64,000 bases of DNA from a virus, in IMG/VR virus record IMGVR_UViG_3300033153_016044, positions 33,730 through 97,729 of that record; one strand, 5' to 3'. Within the stretch, counting starts at the first letter, position 1. Each line of letters begins with the position of its first letter. Under the pieces are notes generated by a model. That model had not been told where the DNA came from. It did not search any database and worked only from the letters and a program-made list of their open reading frames with translations. Position numbers and translations under genes: made by a program. Shown in pieces: positions 55,858-62,689 of the stretch.

Positions 55858-56112
55858 GTGAACATCACAGTAACTAAACACATCATCAAAGTAAGTGACC
55901 TAGTCACTTGTATCGTATGGCAGGATGATACGTCCATGATACTCAGGGTACATTTCCTTGCTGATGATGGCAAGGGATGTCCTGTAAGCACAGAGATGAC
56001 CTGCTCATCACTTGCTGCTCTGCCACCATTCAACGTGACAGAAGAAGAACATCTCAATCTCATGAATAACTGGTCATCACAACAAGACGTTCAACCCAAT
56101 CCAACCGCCTAG
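55858..56112 (+). CDS. Hypothetical protein, 84 aa
   Basis: GTG start at 55858, 4 nt after the previous stop, with GAGGAG in the preceding coding end. Beta-rich (HIIKVSDLVTCIVWQDD) and then acidic (NVTEEEHLNLMNNW). No recognised motif. Part of the six-gene cassette 55.65-57.38 kb. Confidence 0.5.
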   Translation: MNITVTKHIIKVSDLVTCIVWQDDTSMILRVHFLADDGKGCPVSTEMTCSSLAALPPFNVTEEEHLNLMNNWSSQQDVQPNPTA

Positions 56113-56122
56113 GAGACACGAT

Positions 56123-56461
56123 ATGACACCGGCAGAAGCGTACGACAAAGTGATGAGCCTGGCGAGATGGGGCACTAAGCCAAAGAGTGTCCCCCAGACG
56201 CAAGACGCATCAAAGGGTATGTTGGCTCTGGCTGATTTGCTCAGGACCCAAGAGCCCGACATCTTCGATTTCATCATGGGGCTTGATGGCAACCCCCGTA
56301 TCCACAGCCTGTCCATCGGGTACGACGACAACATCACGTTCATGGTCGAGACGGGATTCGGGATGAAGGCGAACGACAAGATTCAGTCCCTCTGCTCGAA
56401 TCAGGGCTACGTGGAGGTCGCCTTCGAAGATGGCGCAGACATCGTGACGTGGTGGGCGTAG
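56123..56461 (+). CDS. Hypothetical protein, 112 aa
   Basis: An alpha/beta-type small protein (MTPAEAYDKVMSLARW, then LDGNPRIHSLSIGYDD) with an acidic C-terminus ending IVTWWA. AGGAG lies upstream in the 10-nt gap. Its stop overlaps the next start (TAGTG). Not recognised. Confidence 0.5.
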   Translation: MTPAEAYDKVMSLARWGTKPKSVPQTQDASKGMLALADLLRTQEPDIFDFIMGLDGNPRIHSLSIGYDDNITFMVETGFGMKANDKIQSLCSNQGYVEVAFEDGADIVTWWA

Positions 56462-56550
56462 TGACCATCTTCTTATTCTTAATCGGAGTGTTTCTACTGG
56501 TCATCACTCCCGCCGTTCTTTACTATCTCGCAAGCAACAACAAAGCCTAG
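56461..56550 (+). CDS. 29-aa single-span membrane peptide
   Basis: A GTG start overlaps the previous stop. The product is almost entirely one transmembrane helix (TIFLFLIGVFLLVITPAVLY) with a short polar end ASNNKA. The tight overlap and the AGGAGG for the next gene right after its stop suggest a real micro-gene. It may alter the host membrane; function unknown. Confidence 0.5.
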   Translation: MTIFLFLIGVFLLVITPAVLYYLASNNKA

Positions 56551-56559
56551 GAGGCTATC

Positions 56560-56985
56560 ATGAACAGAAGACCCACTCCGATACCAACAGCCCGACGATT
56601 CGAAGATAACAAGAGTAGGCATACTCGATACTGCAACGAGTTCGATTGCGGCAAGCCCACGAATAATAGCAAGCCTTTCTGCCAAATCCACGTCGAGTCC
56701 AATCCCTACGTCAAAGGAATTCGCATCGTCATCAATGAAAGGATAAAAGAGATTGAGATGGTCAATAAAAGAGGAAGGTTCTCCATCAACATCGAGGGAA
56801 GCATCGCCAAAGATATAATCCAACTTCTCACTATCTACGGCGAGTGCACCATCAACCGACTTGCAAGAGACATGAATCTCGACCTGTTCATCGCCAAGCA
56901 GTACGTGATTAAACTCAAGCGGAAACGATATGTGATGTTCAGAAAGACGACTCGTGGAACCCTCGTGATTCAGGCAGCGGCATAA
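56560..56985 (+). CDS. Winged-helix-like DNA-binding protein, 141 aa
   Basis: AGGAGG lies 7 nt before the ATG. The N-terminus is basic with a Cys/His group (YCNEFDCGKP, FCQIH). The C-terminal half is a probable winged helix: IIQLLTIYGECTINRLARDM, then IAKQYVIKLKRKRYVMFRK, then a beta-wing. A transcription regulator, perhaps acting on the repeated promoter elements, is a reasonable guess. Confidence 0.55.
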   Translation: MNRRPTPIPTARRFEDNKSRHTRYCNEFDCGKPTNNSKPFCQIHVESNPYVKGIRIVINERIKEIEMVNKRGRFSINIEGSIAKDIIQLLTIYGECTINRLARDMNLDLFIAKQYVIKLKRKRYVMFRKTTRGTLVIQAAA

Positions 56986-57380
56986 TGGATATGGAAAAGT
57001 TCGAGGCTGATTGTGTCGCCGCCGATGCTCGACTCGAAGCGCATCGCGCCCGAGACAAATCAAAAGACGATTGGCCAGACCTAGACAAGAAATGCATCAT
57101 TGAACTCTGCGCCAAGCTGCTCAATCGGACGTACTCCGATGGATACGCCGCCGAAAAGGCGAGACTCAGCAAACACGCTCATCTCCAGACGATTGCACGT
57201 TACGCCACTGTCGCCGCCTTGTGCGCCATTGGTGTCGCCAATCATGACTGGGATGATGTCCAGAACGCCATCGGTTCTTTGGTCACCGTGAGCGGCGCCC
57301 CTGATTGGCGCTGGGCTCGTCATCAGAGACAGATACTCTATTCCCTGCGTCCCAGCAACATCTCCCCAAGTCGATACTAG
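56985..57380 (+). CDS. Hypothetical helical protein, 131 aa
   Basis: The start overlaps the previous stop (TAATG). Helical with a charged N-terminus (EADCVAADARLEAHRARDKS), then a middle with ARYATVAALCAIGVANHDWDD, and a C-terminal RWARHQRQILYSLRPSN. It resembles small phage dCMP/MazG-region proteins only loosely. Last gene of the cassette before a hairpin. Confidence 0.5.
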   Translation: MDMEKFEADCVAADARLEAHRARDKSKDDWPDLDKKCIIELCAKLLNRTYSDGYAAEKARLSKHAHLQTIARYATVAALCAIGVANHDWDDVQNAIGSLVTVSGAPDWRWARHQRQILYSLRPSNISPSRY

Positions 57381-57390
57381 GGTATCAGGT

Positions 57391-57417
57391 CAGGCTCCGG
57401 TGTTCAACCGGAGCCTG
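57391..57417 (+). terminator. Hairpin terminator-like element
   Basis: CAGGCTCCGG pairs perfectly with CCGGAGCCTG around loop TGTTCAA, 10 nt past the stop of the 131-aa gene. No T-run. Confidence 0.7.
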
Positions 57418-57453
57418 CACCGTGTTGGTGTTGGCTACGCCAACCTTGCTCTC

Positions 57454-57500
57454 CGACGGGACCTCCGCAACCTGGGAAGGTTTTACATTTCTGTGACACT
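57454..57500 (+). repeat. 47-bp direct repeat, copy 2
   Basis: Differs at three positions from the copy at 55561-55607 and likewise carries a GTGACA promoter core at its right end. Confidence 0.85.
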
Positions 57501-57524
57501 TCGCCGTTTTATTATGGTTACGTT
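57481..57524 (+). promoter_or_regulatory. GTGACA-type promoter element 2
   Basis: TTTTACATTTCTGTGACACT with TACGTT 20 bp after GTGACA. First of three stacked copies before the 232-aa gene. Confidence 0.6.
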
Positions 57525-57535
57525 CGCCATTTTCC

Positions 57536-57578
57536 TTTTACATTTCCGTGACACTTCACCCCTGGGGTCGGGTATAAT
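57536..57578 (+). promoter_or_regulatory. GTGACA-type promoter element 3
   Basis: TTTTACATTTCCGTGACACT with a perfect TATAAT 19 bp after GTGACA. Confidence 0.7.
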
Positions 57579-57602
57579 CCCCCAAAAAAAATTCTGAGAC
57601 GG

Positions 57603-57643
57603 TACACTTCTGTGACAATTCTCCGGATTGGAATCGTTACGCT
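57603..57643 (+). promoter_or_regulatory. GTGACA-type promoter element 4
   Basis: TACACTTCTGTGACAATT with TACGCT 20 bp after GTGACA. It lies about 87 nt upstream of the 232-aa gene. The remaining part of the 349-nt gap is a GC-rich leader with CGCCTCGC-type inverted repeats. Confidence 0.55.
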
Positions 57644-57729
57644 AGACGGGCGTCGCCTCGCAAGCGGGGGCGGCGCGCGTCGCCAGGTATCCACTGGGGC
57701 GCTGATACGCTTGAAAAGGGATTTTCAAA

Positions 57730-58428
57730 ATGGCTAAATTTTCTGATATGTTTGCTGTGGCGACTGAGGAGTTCAACAAAGGTGATACGAAGGGATTCGC
57801 GGCCTACGCCGATATGGTGGCCAAGGTCACCGGCTCGACTGCTGAGGATTTCCTCGCGGCCTTCACTCTCCATCGCGCCAAGGCGGCGCAGGAGTCTTCA
57901 ATCACGGCAATCAACGAGTTCGCCGCAACCCGAACCGTCACCAAAACGGTGATGGCTCTCCTCAACAAGTGCCACGACCACGTCAAGGCTTTCACTATCG
58001 CCGAAGTCAAGGATTCGGAAGACAAGGTTACGACACCGGGATACAAGCCCAAGCTGACCGTCGTGATTGAGTACACCCCCAGCACCGGCGAGGGGAACGA
58101 TATGGTCGCCGCAAAGGCGGCCTTCAAGGTGATTGCTGGCAAGGTCAGCACGCGCAGCGGAGGCGGCAAAGGCGGCACGAAGAAAGGGCGTATCAGCCTG
58201 ATGAACGCCTACAAGTGGGTAAACAAGAACATCGATGGTGGCGAGCGATTCAAGCTAGAGGCAGCCGACGATGGTGGCACCCGCTACTGGCCCGCTGGGG
58301 ATACCGGCGCTGGTCGATACATTCCTAATAAGGGATTGACCAAGTTCCTCCTCGCTGTCGAGAACGATTGCGAGACTCTGAATCACGCACGGTCCTACGA
58401 TGGGATGACCTCGCTTCGCAAGGAATAG
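57730..58428 (+). CDS. Hypothetical protein with three upstream promoters, 232 aa
   Basis: AAGGG lies about 9 nt before the ATG. N-terminal ~110 residues are helical (MAKFSDMFAVATEEFNKGD). A Gly/Ser/Lys linker follows near residue 143 (TRSGGGKGGTKKGR), and the C-terminal ~85 residues are compact (LMNAYKWVNKNIDGGERFKL). The linker and C-terminal domain could bind nucleic acid. Three stacked promoter elements and a perfect 13-bp hairpin behind it suggest very strong early expression. No family recognised. Confidence 0.65.
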   Translation: MAKFSDMFAVATEEFNKGDTKGFAAYADMVAKVTGSTAEDFLAAFTLHRAKAAQESSITAINEFAATRTVTKTVMALLNKCHDHVKAFTIAEVKDSEDKVTTPGYKPKLTVVIEYTPSTGEGNDMVAAKAAFKVIAGKVSTRSGGGKGGTKKGRISLMNAYKWVNKNIDGGERFKLEAADDGGTRYWPAGDTGAGRYIPNKGLTKFLLAVENDCETLNHARSYDGMTSLRKE

Positions 58429-58435
58429 GGGATAC

Positions 58436-58466
58436 GGGGGCGGGGGCCGATACGGCCCCCGCCCCC
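58436..58466 (+). terminator. Perfect 13-bp GC hairpin after the 232-aa gene
   Basis: GGGGGCGGGGGCC pairs with GGCCCCCGCCCCC around loop GATAC, 8 nt past the stop. Confidence 0.7.
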
Positions 58467-58519
58467 AGCCTTGATTGATATGATAGAGCGTGCGGGCGTT
58501 CAACCGTATCACACCTGCC

Positions 58520-58543
58520 ACTGACCCGCAAAGCCGGGTCAGT
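58520..58543 (+). terminator. Second hairpin before the ATPase-protease gene
   Basis: ACTGACCCG pairs with CGGGTCAGT around loop CAAAGC. It lies in the 305-nt gap 58429-58733, which also holds an AT-rich stretch and promoter element 5. Confidence 0.6.
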
Positions 58544-58642
58544 CCGATGGGACGGCTGGATACGGGGAATCCATGGACGATGGAGATATATCAAAAATCG
58601 CGATATGATATTATCAATCCATTATTAACATCTATCAAAACA

Positions 58643-58686
58643 TTTTACACTTCTGTGACACTTCCCCCTCAAGATAGTGTTACAAT
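58643..58686 (+). promoter_or_regulatory. GTGACA-type promoter element 5
   Basis: TTTTACACTTCTGTGACACT with TACAAT 20 bp after GTGACA, 48 nt upstream of the 497-aa gene. Confidence 0.65.
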
Positions 58687-58733
58687 CGTGATGCGGGAAT
58701 TCCCCGCTCTAATCCGAAAGGCAAGGCGATACG

Positions 58734-60227
58734 ATGCAAGGCAGCGAAGGCAAAGAGATTTTCTCGGTGAAGACACCGAACGATTACTGGCAAAAGGAGA
58801 TTGCCACTTATTACGATTGGCCCTACGCTTGGGGTCGCGAGATAGGGCAGAACTCCCTAGATGCTGGTGCTAAGAACATCAACATCACTCTGACTCCGGC
58901 AAAGGATATTCAACGAGACCCCGATAACGAGTGGAAGACAGATACGTGCTGGGTAGTGTGGGAGGACGATGGGTGTGGTATGGATAGGGACGACGGAGAA
59001 GGCAACCTAATCGTCTTTTCCAAGTTCCTCACCCTGGGCGCATCGCAGAAGAAGGATGGCGACACCGGGGGATTCGGGTGGGCAAAGAAGCTCATCTGCT
59101 TCGCGATGGTCGAGTGGCACATCAGGACCGGCACCCTTCATATCCACGGGGAGGGTGGTCAATACTGGACCGAAGACAATCTTGAGTACGTCGAGGGAAC
59201 GAAGATGCGGATTCGCGTTCCGGCAGCGACCTGGCGGATTCGGCGGAACATCGAGAAATGGCTCTGCTGGACCGATACCAAGGGCGCAACAGTGATGCTG
59301 GATGGTCGCGTCCTCAAAACCTTCGCCGATGTTGCAGTCAAGGGGACTCGCCCAATCCCCGGCGTCGATTGGGCCAAGATGACCGTGACTGAGGTCTCTG
59401 GTCAAAATATTATCATTCGGGCCAACGGCCAGATGATGAGCACGCTGAGCGGGAGCGATGACCAGAAGTACGTAGTGGTGATTGACGTGATTGGCAAGAG
59501 CACCGACCACTTCATGTCGAATCGCGACGGATTGAGGTCCAAGAGCAGAAACGAGATTCAAGGATTTCTCGACAGACTCTTCGCCAACCCCAACCGTATC
59601 TCCAAGCTCGACACTCCTATCTGCCACGATTACAGGGGTGGCAAGGGTGCGATTGAGATTGGGATTTGCGACGGTTCGGGCGCAGACCTCTCCTTCCTCC
59701 TCGAATCGGGAATCGACCTGGTCAAGATGTTGACTGAGCTATTCTCAAAGGAGCGCGGTTCCGCTGGGCACGATAGCTTCGACATCCACGTTCACAACGA
59801 GATGGAGGGTCACGAGATTCCCGAGCGATTCCTCCCCGGCACCTGGGACAAGAAGGCGATTAAGATGATGGCCGAGTGGTGCGCCCTCATCAAGTTCGTC
59901 GGAGAGGTCACCGGATACAACGGACCGATTACTCCGGGCTGGGTGTTCAGTCCAGGCACCACAGCGATGCATAAGCGCGGACACATTCTCCTCAATCCTC
60001 TCTACATAGATGACAAGACGTTTCAGGTTACTGACCGATTAGTCGGCACCGGACCCAGCTCCGATTGGAACTCGATGGTCACGTCTGTGGTCCACGAGTT
60101 TACCCACGCCCACGGCTATCACAACCATGACGTCCGATTCATTAGCGCGATGGGTATGTATTACGCCATGGTGATGGATAACGCCGAGGACCTCCAGGAA
60201 CTCCGCGATTCGTTCTACGGCTGCTAG
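58734..60227 (+). CDS. GHKL (rIIA-like) ATPase fused to a zinc-protease motif, 497 aa
   Basis: Residues about 30-200 carry the GHKL ATP-binding motifs: N-box REIGQNSLDAGA (E36, N40, D43), G1 EDDGCGM (78-83) and the lid GGFGWAKK (112-119). T4 rIIA has the same ATPase type. After a transducer-like middle comes a C-terminal domain with VVHEFTHAHGYHNHD, giving H454, E455 and H458 of an HExxH site plus further His/Asp ligands at 463-466, close to but not exactly the metzincin spacing. ATP-dependent conformational change controlling proteolysis, or a rII-like early membrane or defence function, are possibilities. AAGG precedes the ATG. Confidence 0.75.
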   Translation: MQGSEGKEIFSVKTPNDYWQKEIATYYDWPYAWGREIGQNSLDAGAKNINITLTPAKDIQRDPDNEWKTDTCWVVWEDDGCGMDRDDGEGNLIVFSKFLTLGASQKKDGDTGGFGWAKKLICFAMVEWHIRTGTLHIHGEGGQYWTEDNLEYVEGTKMRIRVPAATWRIRRNIEKWLCWTDTKGATVMLDGRVLKTFADVAVKGTRPIPGVDWAKMTVTEVSGQNIIIRANGQMMSTLSGSDDQKYVVVIDVIGKSTDHFMSNRDGLRSKSRNEIQGFLDRLFANPNRISKLDTPICHDYRGGKGAIEIGICDGSGADLSFLLESGIDLVKMLTELFSKERGSAGHDSFDIHVHNEMEGHEIPERFLPGTWDKKAIKMMAEWCALIKFVGEVTGYNGPITPGWVFSPGTTAMHKRGHILLNPLYIDDKTFQVTDRLVGTGPSSDWNSMVTSVVHEFTHAHGYHNHDVRFISAMGMYYAMVMDNAEDLQELRDSFYGC

Positions 60228-60229
60228 CC

Positions 60230-60427
60230 GTGAGTATCCCCGAAGACATTCAACACCTAGTCTCCGCCCTATCGGGCGGGGGCGTCCCTCTCCTGCCTGC
60301 CTCTTTAATCTCTACCTTTATCCTTGCGATAAGAAAGAAAGATAATGGACACTCTTCATCGAATAAGCCACAGCACAATCTTCTGGCAAATCATGTTCTT
60401 CCTGATGAGCTGCATAGCTGTGACTAA
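60230..60427 (+). CDS. Doubtful small gene, 65 aa
   Basis: A GTG 3 nt after the previous stop opens a 65-codon frame with one hydrophobic stretch (LLPASLISTFILAI). There is no ribosome site, a GC hairpin lies inside, and it overlaps the more convincing 61-aa gene by 83 nt. Possibly only a leader region. Confidence 0.3.
   Translation: MSIPEDIQHLVSALSGGGVPLLPASLISTFILAIRKKDNGHSSSNKPQHNLLANHVLPDELHSCD
60264..60279 (+). terminator. Hairpin downstream of the ATPase-protease gene
   Basis: CCGCCC pairs with GGGCGG around loop TATC, 37 nt past the stop, like the hairpins after the other rightward cassettes. Confidence 0.45.
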
Positions 60428-60530
60428 CTATGTTATCCGCCCCAGGGTAATCATCAAGACCGAACACATCTACCTTATTTACGAGCATCCGTCCGACGAA
60501 CACCCCATGATAGAAACGAGAGCGATTTAA
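60345..60530 (+). CDS. Small membrane protein, 61 aa
   Basis: The N-terminal third contains a transmembrane helix (STIFWQIMFFLMSCIAVTNYVI), then a polar C-terminal part (IYEHPSDEHPMIETRAI). A purine-rich GAAAGAAAGATA precedes the ATG. Its stop overlaps the next start (TAATG). First clear gene of a run of eight micro-genes. Confidence 0.55.
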   Translation: MDTLHRISHSTIFWQIMFFLMSCIAVTNYVIRPRVIIKTEHIYLIYEHPSDEHPMIETRAI

Positions 60531-60715
60531 TGGCTGCCCGACCAACGCCCAAGATGGGTATCTACGAACGCACGAAGGGAACACGTCTATGGAAGCGAGT
60601 GATGCCTGGCGCATCTGGCTCTCGCGACCTAATGGCTCGCACCTTCCAATCGTGGTTGATGTTCGCTCCCTCCAACAAAGAGCGCGCAATCCGCAAGATT
60701 CCGAGGACCAAGTGA
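60530..60715 (+). CDS. Small basic protein, 61 aa
   Basis: MAARPTPKMGIYERTKGTR with many Arg/Lys and a C-terminus KERAIRKIPRTK, so probably nucleic-acid or ribosome binding, or a host inhibitor. Coupled to both neighbours: TAATG at its start and GTGA at its stop. Confidence 0.5.
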   Translation: MAARPTPKMGIYERTKGTRLWKRVMPGASGSRDLMARTFQSWLMFAPSNKERAIRKIPRTK

Positions 60716-60831
60716 ATCACTATCACCTCAAACATCCCGACGGTCACGTTGTGACTATCTGGGTTCCTGACCACGTCTACATCGGCTCCTTTACCTACTG
60801 CTCCTGCAACATCGAAAGAAAGAAGAATTAA
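60712..60831 (+). CDS. Small protein, 39 aa
   Basis: The GTG at 60712 overlaps the previous TGA and has GAGG 6 nt upstream, giving NHYHLKHPDGHVVTIW to FTYCSCNIERKKN. A farther ATG at 60589 would overlap the previous gene by about 127 nt and is rejected. Beta-rich with a CSC pair. Confidence 0.5.
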   Translation: MNHYHLKHPDGHVVTIWVPDHVYIGSFTYCSCNIERKKN

Positions 60832-60833
60832 TC

Positions 60834-61007
60834 ATGCCCAAGACTCCAATCCTTACCAAACCCGGCGTCAACGTCACGATGGATGCCAATGGCTATATTG
60901 TTATCCGCTGGAAGACCCAGAGCCTCAATGGTGGCGGTCTCATCTACAACGAAACCTACCACGTTGATTGCGACAAGCGCATCAGCTGGTCGTCGAAGGT
61001 CATCTAA
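60834..61007 (+). CDS. Small protein, 57 aa
   Basis: MPKTPILTKPGVNVTMDANG with a beta-rich body and the ending KRISWSSKVI. Its stop overlaps the next start (TAATG). The C-terminal phrase W-S/K-KVI recurs in the next gene (LTWKVI), so the two may be diverged duplicates. Confidence 0.55.
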   Translation: MPKTPILTKPGVNVTMDANGYIVIRWKTQSLNGGGLIYNETYHVDCDKRISWSSKVI

Positions 61008-61186
61008 TGGAAGGCGACTGGACCATCGACGGCTGCCAGGTCGATATCACCATACCTATCCACGTCAGCGAGACACCCGTCCGCGAATCGGAGAAGAGAG
61101 AAATCAAGAACGAGATTCTCAAGGGCAACCGCGAGGGTATCCTTCACCACGGGACCATCAGCCAGCTAACTTGGAAGGTCATTTAA
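61007..61186 (+). CDS. Small protein, 59 aa
   Basis: MEGDWTIDGCQVDITIPIHV, a charged helix (RESEKREIKNEILKGNREG), then LTWKVI. ATG overlaps the upstream TAA. An earlier in-frame start at 60968 would run into the previous gene and is rejected. Confidence 0.55.
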   Translation: MEGDWTIDGCQVDITIPIHVSETPVRESEKREIKNEILKGNREGILHHGTISQLTWKVI

Positions 61187-61188
61187 TC

Positions 61189-61323
61189 ATGCCAGACTGT
61201 ATGTATTGCGGTCATCACTACAAAGGCCGTATCTACCCCTGTCCCGAGTGCGGGCCAGAGGAATCAGCCTACGACATCAAGCCTCAGCAGCAGGACGACT
61301 CTGACGATTGGGGGAATATCTAA
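61189..61323 (+). CDS. Zinc-ribbon micro-protein, 44 aa
   Basis: MPDCMYCGHHYKGRIYPCPECG has two CxxC pairs 14 residues apart, a zinc ribbon, followed by an acidic tail (QQDDSDDWGNI). It begins 3 nt after the previous stop and its own stop overlaps the next start. Such ribbons often bind RNA polymerase or DNA. The longer frame from 60883 is rejected because it would overlap two better genes. Confidence 0.6.
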   Translation: MPDCMYCGHHYKGRIYPCPECGPEESAYDIKPQQQDDSDDWGNI

Positions 61324-61514
61324 TGTTCCCTCGAATCGCCTCTCTCTCTTGCCGCATCGTCAACCTCCTGCCATACCCCGTATCGGAGTTCCTCGGCAGG
61401 CACGAAATCCACAACGAGAGGTGGGTTCGATACGGTGACGAGATTTACACCGAGGTCACTATCCTCGGCTTCCACGTCGCCCTGATTGGTAAGTATCACG
61501 AACTGAAGAAGTAG
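61323..61514 (+). CDS. Small protein, 63 aa
   Basis: MFPRIASLSCRIVNLLPYPV then a beta-rich part with RHEIHNERWVRYGDEIYTEV and the ending GKYHELKK. ATG overlaps the upstream TAA. Last gene of the rightward operon before a hairpin. Not recognised. Confidence 0.5.
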   Translation: MFPRIASLSCRIVNLLPYPVSEFLGRHEIHNERWVRYGDEIYTEVTILGFHVALIGKYHELKK

Positions 61515-61523
61515 CGGACCACC

Positions 61524-61558
61524 CCGAGATGCGGTTGACCTGTTCAATCGTATCTCGG
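61524..61558 (+). terminator. Hairpin ending the micro-gene operon
   Basis: CCGAGAT pairs with ATCTCGG around a 21-nt loop, 10 nt past the stop. A run of A residues, not T, follows. Confidence 0.5.
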
Positions 61559-62139
61559 CCGCACGCCCGATATGATAGTAAAAAACGGATTCCCAGTTCC
61601 TGTGAGATTCTGCTAACGCCTCTTGGATTGCATGTATCCTACAGAGCCACGCTCGATTGCTGCATATATGGATAGGAACCTCTCAGTGTATGGGGGGCTT
61701 TGTTACGTATATAAAGATGTTATGGAGATTATATGAGAAGAACCCCGTGGAAATCTCTTCTCTGTCCCAGGGTCGGTGTAAGCCAATGGATAACATCACT
61801 CCCTGGACTCCCTATGGATGGGCCGTGTTCAACCAAAGGATACACGCGCAGATACCAGACAAGGCCCTGGTATCTCCGACGGGGCGATACGATGGAACCC
61901 AGGAGATATATAAAGGACTTACAAGAAGATTTAATAAAGATTTCATGTAGAGCATTTGGGATTTCTGGGTGGGATGTGGTTGGATGGCATTAAATATTAA
62001 GCTAGGCACATCAGCTATGTAGAGAGATAGCAAATGAGACTTAACTCCTTATCTATCCGTAAAGTTCCCTTATATATCCCTAGGGACGAAGCTATAGTGG
62101 GGAGCCATCCTACCTTCTCTTTGTATAGGGGTTATCTCT
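61559..62139. other. Gene-poor stretch
   Basis: About 580 nt without a convincing gene. A frame with GGAG 5 nt before ATG 61733 (86 codons) and a competing frame ending 61950 exist, but each reads like chance sequence. A perfect 9-bp hairpin, AGATACCAG with CTGGTATCT, lies at 61850-61875, and GGAT-TGCATGT-ATCC lies near 61624. It may be leader, non-coding RNA or remnant DNA. Confidence 0.4.
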
Positions 62140-62313
62140 ATGGGATATGCTAGTAAACAAACCCCTTTCTCTATCCTATGTCACGGCGCGAACGGTGGCG
62201 CTCACGAGCCTATCTACCCCCTATCGGACACCTACATCATCCTAAGTCTAGCGATTAAACTACGCGCTCTCTGTGCGTCTGGTGCGTTTATATTTAACGG
62301 AGCCCTGATTTAA
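62140..62313 (+). CDS. Possible small protein, 57 aa
   Basis: ATG 62140 has AGGGG 9 nt upstream. The product MGYASKQTPFSILCHGANGG ends in a hydrophobic stretch (ALCASGAFIFNGALI). It is the only frame in this stretch with both a ribosome site and protein-like composition, but it stands alone and is unverified. Confidence 0.35.
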   Translation: MGYASKQTPFSILCHGANGGAHEPIYPLSDTYIILSLAIKLRALCASGAFIFNGALI

Positions 62314-62365
62314 TGGATAAATAGCCCAAAATCATAGGATTTATGCCCTCATCAAGCCAAATTCC

Positions 62366-62419
62366 CTGCCAAAATGGCAGATTTGACAGGCAAAACGGCC
62401 AAAACTGCCAAAATGGCAG
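62366..62419. repeat. Two identical 15-bp palindromes
   Basis: CTGCCAAAATGGCAG occurs at 62366-62380 and 62405-62419, with related CAGGCAAAACGGCC between. It could be a paired operator or two small hairpins. It lies just before a GC-rich stretch and the structured RNA region. Confidence 0.6.
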
Positions 62420-62561
62420 GCCCAGGCGACGTAAACAAAGGAGTTACGCGCGGCACGGGGTTCGCTCTAGGCAAGGCTCGGCCCGCCGGTACGTCCGCGC
62501 GGGTCGATGCGGCCCCCGCTATCGCGCGGGTCGCGCGGGACGGCTCGCGTATCTTCGCGAG

Positions 62562-62669
62562 ATGTTCTTTCACAATTCGTATCGGCTGGCGCAAGGGACG
62601 GATGAAACCTTGCACAGTAGCGGGATTGCTATCTTCTTCGGTGTTTTTGCCGTGGTAGTGATTGCATGA
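62562..62669 (+). CDS. Possible 35-aa membrane peptide
   Basis: MFFHNSYRLAQGTDETLHSS followed by a hydrophobic C-terminal helix (GIAIFFGVFAVVVIA). The ribosome site is weak (CGCGAG). The frame is open far upstream through GC-rich sequence, which lowers confidence. Confidence 0.3.
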   Translation: MFFHNSYRLAQGTDETLHSSGIAIFFGVFAVVVIA

Positions 62670-62689
62670 CGCGAGACGATATTTCGGCG

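Noticed and set aside
59007-59627. 206-codon minus-strand frame opposite the ATPase-protease gene
   Set aside because: Antisense to clear GHKL motifs and without a ribosome site.
60589-60711. Longer start for the 39-aa gene
   Set aside because: It would overlap the upstream gene by about 127 nt. The GTG at 60712 has a ribosome site and a stop-start overlap.
61657-61993. Two overlapping frames of 86-97 codons
   Set aside because: They overlap each other and a 9-bp hairpin, and neither has a protein-like composition throughout. Left as gene-poor sequence.
62374-62658. 94-codon rightward frame (MADLTGKTAKTAKMAG...)
   Set aside because: No ribosome site. It starts inside a palindrome, and its composition follows the GC-rich local repeats. 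A competing frame gives a more natural short membrane peptide.
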